A stretch of DNA of 39,555 nucleotides, taken from NCBI GenBank assembly GCA_937957975.1, contig CALFFK010000084.1, positions 1 through 39,555 of the forward strand, read 5' to 3'. A program made the translations under genes and the position numbers. Below are positions 34,423 to 39,555 of this stretch, one piece after another. The notes under the pieces are model-generated. The model was not told the DNA's origin. It did not search any database and saw nothing but the letters and a program-made list of their open reading frames with translations. Each line of letters opens with the position of its first letter. Positions within the stretch are counted from its first letter, which is position 1. The stretch comes from an uncultured Neomegalonema sp. GTDB taxonomy: Bacteria > Pseudomonadota > Alphaproteobacteria > Rhodobacterales > Rhodobacteraceae.

Positions 34423-34883
34423 TACGAGTTCTCCTCTGTTGCGGCTTCTTCCTTGGGCGCAGCATCTGCGGCCGCTTCGGTCGCTTCGCTGGCCGTTGCT
34501 TCGGGCGCGTCCTTACGCTCCTCACGGGGAGGGCGGCTGCCCCGGCGCTCGTCGCGCGCGGTCTTGCCCTGCATCATCTGGCTTGGGCCTTCTTCGTGTT
34601 CATCGACACGGAAAGACACGGTGCGCATGACATTGTCGTTCAGGCGTTGCTGACGCTCCATCTCCTGCACGGCGGCGGAGGGCGCATCAAGCCGCATCAT
34701 GGCGTAGTGGCCCTTGCGGTTTTTATTGATCTTGTAGGCCATGGGGCGAAGACCCCAATATTCGTGACCGATGACGGTTCCGCCATTTTCGGTGATGACG
34801 GCGCCGAATTGCTCGATCATCCCTTCGGCCTGTGCGCCGGAGATATCCTGACGCGTAATGAACACATGCTCGTAGAGCGGCAT
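34422..34883 (-). CDS. rpsF: 30S ribosomal protein bS6
   Basis: The 153-residue protein begins [22 protein letters not shown] and keeps the bS6 core through [24 protein letters not shown] (about residue 100). The last 50 residues are a charged, Ala/Glu-rich tail ([20 protein letters not shown]), longer than in E. coli and probably disordered. bS6 partners bS18 on the 30S platform. The ATG at 34883 is chosen because the core starts there, with AGGAAAAGGA just upstream. The frame runs on to 35084 but crosses the terminator of the preceding gene. It heads the rpsF-rpsR-rplI operon. Confidence 0.95.
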   Translation of the reverse strand: MPLYEHVFITRQDISGAQAEGMIEQFGAVITENGGTVIGHEYWGLRPMAYKINKNRKGHYAMMRLDAPSAAVQEMERQQRLNDNVMRTVSFRVDEHEEGPSQMMQGKTARDERRGSRPPREERKDAPEATASEATEAAADAAPKEEAATEENS

Positions 34884-35050
34884 GGTTGTATCCTTTTCCT
34901 GCGACGGCTTCAAAGCATGGGGGCGATCTTCTCCCATCCCATGCACGAGGGGTGCGTCACGAACGATCTTCGGGAGAAGAAGGCGCGGAATACTGCTGGA
35001 GCCTTTCATATGCAAGGCAAAATCGCAGCAGTGTTGCGGGCATGGAAAAC

Positions 35051-35081
35051 AAAAAAGGCCGCCCCCGGAGGAGCGGCCTTT
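35051..35081 (-). terminator. Rho-independent terminator of the NMT1/TauA-like gene
   Basis: AAAGGCCGC (35054-35062) pairs with GCGGCCTTT (35073-35081), and on the minus strand a run of six T follows. It lies 22 nt after the stop of the binding-protein gene and insulates rpsF from it. Confidence 0.88.
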
Positions 35082-35103
35082 CATTAAACTCTGGTTGCCA
35101 GAC

Positions 35104-36099
35104 TTATTTCGCGCCGATCAGCGGAACAGGGTTGGCGTTGGCCACATAGGAATCGAGCGATTCGTCAATGCTTCCTGCTTCCTTGAAGACGTCTGCGACA
35201 CCTTTCATAAAGGTCTGCATTCCGCCGCCGAACCATTTGCCGGTCAGCTGCTCTTCACGCGAAGGGAATTTCATCGTTGCGATGGATGCTTTTGCCGCAT
35301 CCAGATCCATACCAGATTCTTTTGCAATGATTTCGAGCATGTTTTCACGGCCAATGCCGGAATTCCAGCGATCGTTTGCCGCTGCCGTGATGGCGAGGAA
35401 TTTCGAGAGAACTTCAGGATGCTCTGCGGCGAATTCCTTGGTCGTCGAGGTCACGTCGAAGACGAGAATACCAAGCTCTTCTTTTTCAGCGCCGGTCAGG
35501 AGAACCTTGCCGGATTCCTTCATGCGGGTCAGGCCACCGCCATAACCACAGGCAAAATCAATCGCGCCCTGGGCGAGGGCGACTGCGCCATCGGGGGGAG
35601 GCATATCGACGACGTTCAGGGTCGAAATATCGACACCAAAATGGTTCATCTGGCGCAGGAAGCCGTAATGTGCGGCAGTGCCGAGCGGAACAGCAACGCG
35701 CTTGCCTGCCAGTTCGCCAGTGTTGGTCTTGTCTACGCCAAGGGCATCACCGACCACGCAGTTGTCGTTATCCGAATAGCTGACCGCGACATCCACGACT
35801 TCAAGCGGCAGGCCAGAGGATACGGCAACTACGAAGGGGGGCAGGCCCTGGCTGAGTGAGATCTGTACATCACCCGATGCCATGGCGGCGGACATGGCCG
35901 TGCCGGTCTCGAACGAGCGCCATTTGACGGTCATACCCAGTTCTTTGTCATAGGTGCCATCGACCTTGGAGGCGAGGGCGGGCATTGGCCATTCGAGGAA
36001 GTAGGCAACGGTCAGTTCATCGAGCGCGCTTGCCGCCTGAGCGGACATGGCGAGTGTCGCTGCCGAGATCATGGCGGTGACGGTCTTACGAAACATCAT
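35104..36099 (-). CDS. ABC-type substrate-binding protein (NMT1/TauA-like), no partner genes nearby
   Basis: The 331-residue protein has a signal peptide (about residues 1-25, ending SAQAASA) and a periplasmic binding fold. The start LTVAYFLEWPMPALASKVDGTYDKELGMTVKWRSFETG and the GDVQISLSQGLPPFVVAV loop resemble the NMT1/TauA group, which binds taurine, sulfonates, nitrate or pyrimidine precursors. No permease or ATPase gene is adjacent on either side, so it must use a transporter encoded elsewhere. AAGGGAGA precedes the ATG at 36099, and a second ATG follows directly at 36096. It is divergent from the flavoprotein gene at 36269 with 169 nt between, so the two may share regulation. Confidence 0.82.
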   Translation of the reverse strand: MMFRKTVTAMISAATLAMSAQAASALDELTVAYFLEWPMPALASKVDGTYDKELGMTVKWRSFETGTAMSAAMASGDVQISLSQGLPPFVVAVSSGLPLEVVDVAVSYSDNDNCVVGDALGVDKTNTGELAGKRVAVPLGTAAHYGFLRQMNHFGVDISTLNVVDMPPPDGAVALAQGAIDFACGYGGGLTRMKESGKVLLTGAEKEELGILVFDVTSTTKEFAAEHPEVLSKFLAITAAANDRWNSGIGRENMLEIIAKESGMDLDAAKASIATMKFPSREEQLTGKWFGGGMQTFMKGVADVFKEAGSIDESLDSYVANANPVPLIGAK

Positions 36100-36268
36100 T
36101 ATGTGGTCTCCCTTGGGGTCATTCTCCGCTGTCTCCGCCACCTACATCGATAATTCGGTAAGTCTTGAGAGAAGGCGTATCGCTTTTCATCGAACGATTT
36201 CGCTACCCTATTGCATTTGATGCGGAAAAAGGAACTGATTATTTCTTATATTATCCGGGATCAGACAA

Positions 36269-37570
36269 ATGAAGCGATATGATGGAACGGACGATTCCCT
36301 TTGGGCCGCAACAGTCTCAAAACGATACAGTGGCACGGCTCTCGCGGAAGATCTGACCTGTGATGTTGCCATTGTCGGCGCAGGCTTTACCGGGATGCGC
36401 GCGGCGCTGGATCTGGCAGAGGCCGGGGCGCGAGTCGTTGTCGTCGATGCCGGGGGGGTCGGCTGGGGTGCATCGGGGCGCAACGGGGGACAGGTCAACC
36501 CCATGCTGCCGGTCTTTGAGCCAAACGATCTGCTCAAGGCCGTTGGCTCGATCTATTTTGAGCGTTTGGCCGAGGTTTCCCTTGGCTCTGCCGATGCCGC
36601 CTTTGATCTCATCCGCAAATACCAGATTGATTGCGATGCGCGCCAGAAGGGGTGGTTGCGTGTTGACCACTGCCCGAAAGCCCGCACCCGTGCGCGCAAG
36701 GGCGCGGCGCTCTGGTCTGAATACGGGGCCGACTTCACGTATCTGGACGGGGAAGACGTCAAACGCCTCAGCGGGTCGCCACTTTATGAGTCGGGCATCC
36801 TTGCGCCGAAGGGGGGCGCGGTACAGCCCCTCTCGCTTGTCTGCGGTCTTGCCTATGCCGCCGAGGCCCGTGGCGCGCGTCTCTTCGAGCGCACGGCAGT
36901 TGAAAAGCTGGAGAGAGGCGAGGGCGGCTGGACCCTGCATTGTGGTACCTACAGGATCGCCGCCGAACAGGTCATCCTTGCCACTAACGGGTATTCCGGC
37001 GCACTACGCCCCGACATCGCCCGCACCATGGTTTCCGTCTCGCCCATCCAGATGGGCACCGATACCCTGCCCGACGGCGTGCTCGACGACATCCTGCCCG
37101 AAGGCCAGACCATCGCTGATACCCGCCGGGTTATCATGTATTCCCGCCGCGAGCCGAATAACCGTTTTGTCTATGGCGGAGCCTCTCTCATGGGCTTCAA
37201 TGGCAAACCAACAGGGTTCGAGACCCTGCGCCGCGATGCCGAGCGTACCTTTCCACAATTGAAAGGCGTGACATGGCGCTGGCGCTGGGGCGGCCAGATC
37301 GCCCTGACCGAAGATCGTCTGCCGCGCTTTATGGAACCGGAACCCGGCCTCATGTCCGGGCTGGGCTATAATGGTCGCGGCGTTGCCATGTCGCTGGCCA
37401 TGGGCAAGGCCCTGGCCGAGCGCGCGTTGGGCAAGCCCGCCGAAGACCTGCCTTTCCCGGTTGTTCCCACCGATCCACACGCATTCAAACGCATTCAGGA
37501 GTTTGGTGCTGGCATCGCCGTTGTCGCCATGCGCGCCGCCGACGCGCTGGAAAGGCGTCTGGGACGGTAG
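36269..37570 (+). CDS. FAD-dependent amine/amino-acid oxidoreductase (PuuB/DadA-like)
   Basis: The 433-residue flavoprotein has the FAD-binding motif VAIVGAGFTGMRAALDLAEAGARVVVVD at about residues 31-58, followed by GWGASGRNGGQVNP, a hallmark of the DAO family close to gamma-glutamylputrescine oxidase. The C-terminal GGQIALTEDRLPRFMEPEPGLMSGLGYNGRGVAMS closes the FAD site. It would oxidise a C-N bond of an amine or amino acid with oxygen or another acceptor. The substrate is not evident. Gamma-glutamylated amines are candidates because a GS-like ligase is encoded 14 kb upstream. It is cytosolic and divergent from the binding-protein gene at 35104-36099. Confidence 0.87.
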   Translation: MKRYDGTDDSLWAATVSKRYSGTALAEDLTCDVAIVGAGFTGMRAALDLAEAGARVVVVDAGGVGWGASGRNGGQVNPMLPVFEPNDLLKAVGSIYFERLAEVSLGSADAAFDLIRKYQIDCDARQKGWLRVDHCPKARTRARKGAALWSEYGADFTYLDGEDVKRLSGSPLYESGILAPKGGAVQPLSLVCGLAYAAEARGARLFERTAVEKLERGEGGWTLHCGTYRIAAEQVILATNGYSGALRPDIARTMVSVSPIQMGTDTLPDGVLDDILPEGQTIADTRRVIMYSRREPNNRFVYGGASLMGFNGKPTGFETLRRDAERTFPQLKGVTWRWRWGGQIALTEDRLPRFMEPEPGLMSGLGYNGRGVAMSLAMGKALAERALGKPAEDLPFPVVPTDPHAFKRIQEFGAGIAVVAMRAADALERRLGR

Positions 37571-37660
37571 GAACGGAGTGTTGGGCCTGTTGGGATTTCA
37601 GGTGGGGAAAATTTGCTGCAATGAATACGATTTGCAGATTTTGGCAGTCCTGAAATCAAA

Positions 37661-38254
37661 TCAGCTATCCGGGATCGGTTGTTCCGAGTGAATGATCTCT
37701 GCGGTGAAAATTTTCCTCAGAATACGGATTGGCTTGCCGTCTTTTGTATCGCCTTCATCAATAACGCGCTCGTGGTGGATTTTGAATTTTCTGTGGATGT
37801 CACAGACTTTACCCGACTTCATAACATGCTTCAGGCGACCATACCCGCCAGGCAGTTCCCGGCGGATGGCAATGCAGCCGGCGTCAACTTTCTCTCCAAA
37901 CAGATCACGCTTTATCAGCACCTCCCGTAGCCCCGATATATGTGGCCCATTCCATTTATTATTCAGCCAGGAATACGCCCGAACCGCGATTTGTGTACCG
38001 CGCTTGAAAAAGCATAGCCGCAGTTCGTTCCGGCCCGCATGTCCGCCCCCGGAAACAGGTTCAGGTTGTCCCCACGAAACCGTGCGTGCGTTTTCGGAAG
38101 CGCCGTACTGGTTCTCTATATGAAGCGCGTTAACCGCTATACAGATGTTGTATTGAATAAATTTCGGCAGGCTATCATCGGCGGATGCAGAATTGCCGTA
38201 CAACACAAATGCAATCGCAAGGCCGAGTGCCCAGCGTGAACCAGTTCCATGCAT
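37661..38254 (-). CDS. Secreted protein of unknown function
   Basis: The 197-residue product has a signal peptide (WALGLAIAFVLYGNSASA) and then no family I recognise. The mature part is basic and holds four cysteines (NICIAV, LRLCFF, AGCIAI, GKVCDI), enough for two disulfides in the periplasm. The ATG at 38254 has GGGAG 8 nt before it (38263-38267 on the plus strand). An in-frame TTG two codons upstream is less likely. The gene and its flanks are clearly less GC-rich than the neighbours, and it faces the flavoprotein gene tail to tail, which suggests recent acquisition. It could be a spurious frame, but the signal peptide and ribosome-binding site argue against that. Confidence 0.6.
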   Translation of the reverse strand: MHGTGSRWALGLAIAFVLYGNSASADDSLPKFIQYNICIAVNALHIENQYGASENARTVSWGQPEPVSGGGHAGRNELRLCFFKRGTQIAVRAYSWLNNKWNGPHISGLREVLIKRDLFGEKVDAGCIAIRRELPGGYGRLKHVMKSGKVCDIHRKFKIHHERVIDEGDTKDGKPIRILRKIFTAEIIHSEQPIPDS

Positions 38255-38673
38255 CTTCAATACTCCCGAATAGAGTACGTGAATAATGCTCTAATACTTT
38301 GGGTGCGCCCGGATTAGTAAAAGCTTTCCACCCCACCAGAGCAATGTGTAATCAATCGAACTCAATCATGCCGGAAAGCGCTTATGGCGCATCCGGGTCT
38401 CAATACATGAGAGCATACTGTGATTTGAAATGCTTGTGTTTAGTGTAGCTTTGGCCACAATTTTTTGCGAGCGGGGCGATGGGGGCTTGTTTGTGGCCCT
38501 GTTGCTTTCATCGCGATAAATGGTGGGGATACTTGAATTGTATCAGATATGTTTTCAATCAGCGTTCTTGCTTCAACCTCTGGATGCGGTAGGGTGATGC
38601 CGGGGCTGGATCATCGCCGTTTTGATCGGGGACGTGTGATCCAACACAGATAAAGACTTTTGGGAGATGATAT
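38255..38673. other. AT-richer intergenic region upstream of the TAXI gene
   Basis: No convincing gene lies here. A hairpin with arms CCGGA..GCGC (38371-38381) and GCGC.TCCGG (38387-38396) is followed by no T run. A longer-range inverted repeat, GGCCACAA (38453-38460) and TTGTGGCC (38491-38498), could be an operator. GGGAG at 38662-38666 serves as ribosome-binding site for the next gene. No promoter could be placed. Confidence 0.45.
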
Positions 38674-39555
38674 ATGAAAGCTTTGAAGACATTGTCGATC
38701 GCCGCGCTTGCGTCGGTTGCGGTCGCTGGCTCGACGTTGGCGGAAGATCGCTTCATCACCATCGGAACCGGCGGGCAGACGGGGGTTTACTTCGTTGTCG
38801 GTCAGTCGATCTGCAAGCTGGTTAATCGGGGGACCAAGGACCACGGTCTGAAATGCACCGCCCCCTCCACTGGCGGGTCCATCGCGAATATCAACGCGAT
38901 CAAGGCGGGTGATCAGGATATGGGCGTGGCCCAGTCAGACTGGCAGCACCATGCCTATAACGGCACGTCGAAATTCGAGGAAAGCGGCAAGTTCGACAAG
39001 CTGCGCGCCGTATTCTCTGTACATGGCGAACCGTTTACCGTGATCGCGCGTCAGGATGCCGATATCAGCAGTTTTGACGACCTCAAGGGCAAGCGCGTCA
39101 ATATCGGCAATCCCGGTTCCGGCCAGCGCGGCACGATGGAAGTGCTGCTTGATGCCAAGGGCATGTCAACCGACGACTTCTCGTTCGCATCCGAACTGAA
39201 ATCCTCCGAACAGGCGGCGGCGCTGGGGGATAACAAGGTCGATGCCATCGTGTTCACCGTCGGCCATCCGAACGGGTCGATCAAGGAAGCGACCACTACC
39301 GTTGATGCAAACCTTGTCAGCGTTACGGGCGATGCGGTCGATAAACTGATCGAGGACAATCCGTTCTATGCCAAGGCCACCATTCCGGGCGGCATGTACA
39401 AAGGCTCGGACGAGGACACGACGACCTTTGGCGTCAAGGCGACTTTCGTCAGCTCTGCCGACGTGCCGGATGACGTGATCTACGAAGTGGTGAAATCCGT
39501 GTTCGAGAACTTCAAGAGATTCAAGAAGCTGCATCCGGCGTTCGCGAACCTCAAG
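38674..39555 (+). CDS. TAXI-family TRAP transporter substrate-binding protein (3' end outside window)
   Basis: An open frame from the ATG at 38674 runs off the window after 294 codons. A signal peptide (MKALKTLSIAALASVAVAGSTLA) precedes a TAXI-type domain: FITIGTGGQTGVYFVVGQSICKLVNR, APSTGGSIANINAIKAGDQDMGVAQSDW and GKRVNIGNPGSGQRGT. TAXI proteins are the periplasmic receptors of TRAP systems in which the two permeases are usually fused into one large protein. A fused DctQM gene is expected downstream. Relatives bind glutamate or other small organic acids, and the ligand here is unknown. The protein is nearly complete, since the family is about 315-330 residues. Confidence 0.9.
   Translation, partial: MKALKTLSIAALASVAVAGSTLAEDRFITIGTGGQTGVYFVVGQSICKLVNRGTKDHGLKCTAPSTGGSIANINAIKAGDQDMGVAQSDWQHHAYNGTSKFEESGKFDKLRAVFSVHGEPFTVIARQDADISSFDDLKGKRVNIGNPGSGQRGTMEVLLDAKGMSTDDFSFASELKSSEQAAALGDNKVDAIVFTVGHPNGSIKEATTTVDANLVSVTGDAVDKLIEDNPFYAKATIPGGMYKGSDEDTTTFGVKATFVSSADVPDDVIYEVVKSVFENFKRFKKLHPAFANLK

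Overview
The window looks like ordinary chromosome of an alphaproteobacterium. The housekeeping neighbourhoods are ones typical of that class: rne divergent from an AMIN-domain amidase, then mrcA and prfB; pepA-holC; rpsF-rpsR-rplI, dnaB, alr, mlaE-mlaF, radA, cvpA, purF and an SDR gene. RNase E carries the long charged insert in its S1 region that is common in alphaproteobacteria, and bL9 and bS6 have acidic tails. TRAP transporters of two kinds suggest a marine or soil heterotroph. The order within the class cannot be fixed from the sequence alone. I saw no rRNA, tRNA, CRISPR array, insertion sequence or phage gene.

Layout. 1-5.3 kb (+ strand except one small gene): the end of an unidentified gene, rpsD, a CAP-domain lipoprotein, a small ribbon-helix-helix protein (-), glyQ, pepA, holC. 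5.3-9.6 kb (-): murC and rne. 9.6-16.2 kb (+): a long rne/amidase divergent region, the amidase, mrcA and prfB. 16.2-24.3 kb (+, one - gene): an accessory block with a DctQ/DctM TRAP permease, a cysteine-cluster protein on the other strand, a DctP binding protein, a core-MetE-like protein, a glutamine-synthetase-like ligase, an iron alcohol dehydrogenase and an alpha/beta hydrolase. 24.4-34.9 kb (-): a long housekeeping run from rpsF down to the SDR gene behind purF. 35.1-39.6 kb: a NMT1/TauA-like binding protein without its ABC partners, a divergent PuuB/DadA-type flavoprotein, an unidentified secreted protein, and the start of a TAXI-type TRAP binding protein cut by the window end.

How the genes may work together. 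The most interesting part is 16.2-24.3 kb. The four enzyme genes are nearly contiguous (gaps of 11 and 34 nt, then a 1-nt overlap). They follow the DctP gene directly after a terminator that leaves only 13 nt before the next start codon. A ligase of the gamma-glutamyl-amide type, an alcohol dehydrogenase, a hydrolase and a standalone zinc methyltransferase beside an importer suggest catabolism of an imported, perhaps N-methylated amine or amino alcohol. The substrate is inference only. A PuuB-like oxidase 14 kb away could belong to the same chemistry.

The regulatory sequences most worth testing are two tandem palindromic sites before mrcA, nested palindromes before the amidase, and inverted repeats at the promoters of the small ribbon-helix-helix gene and the cysteine-cluster gene.
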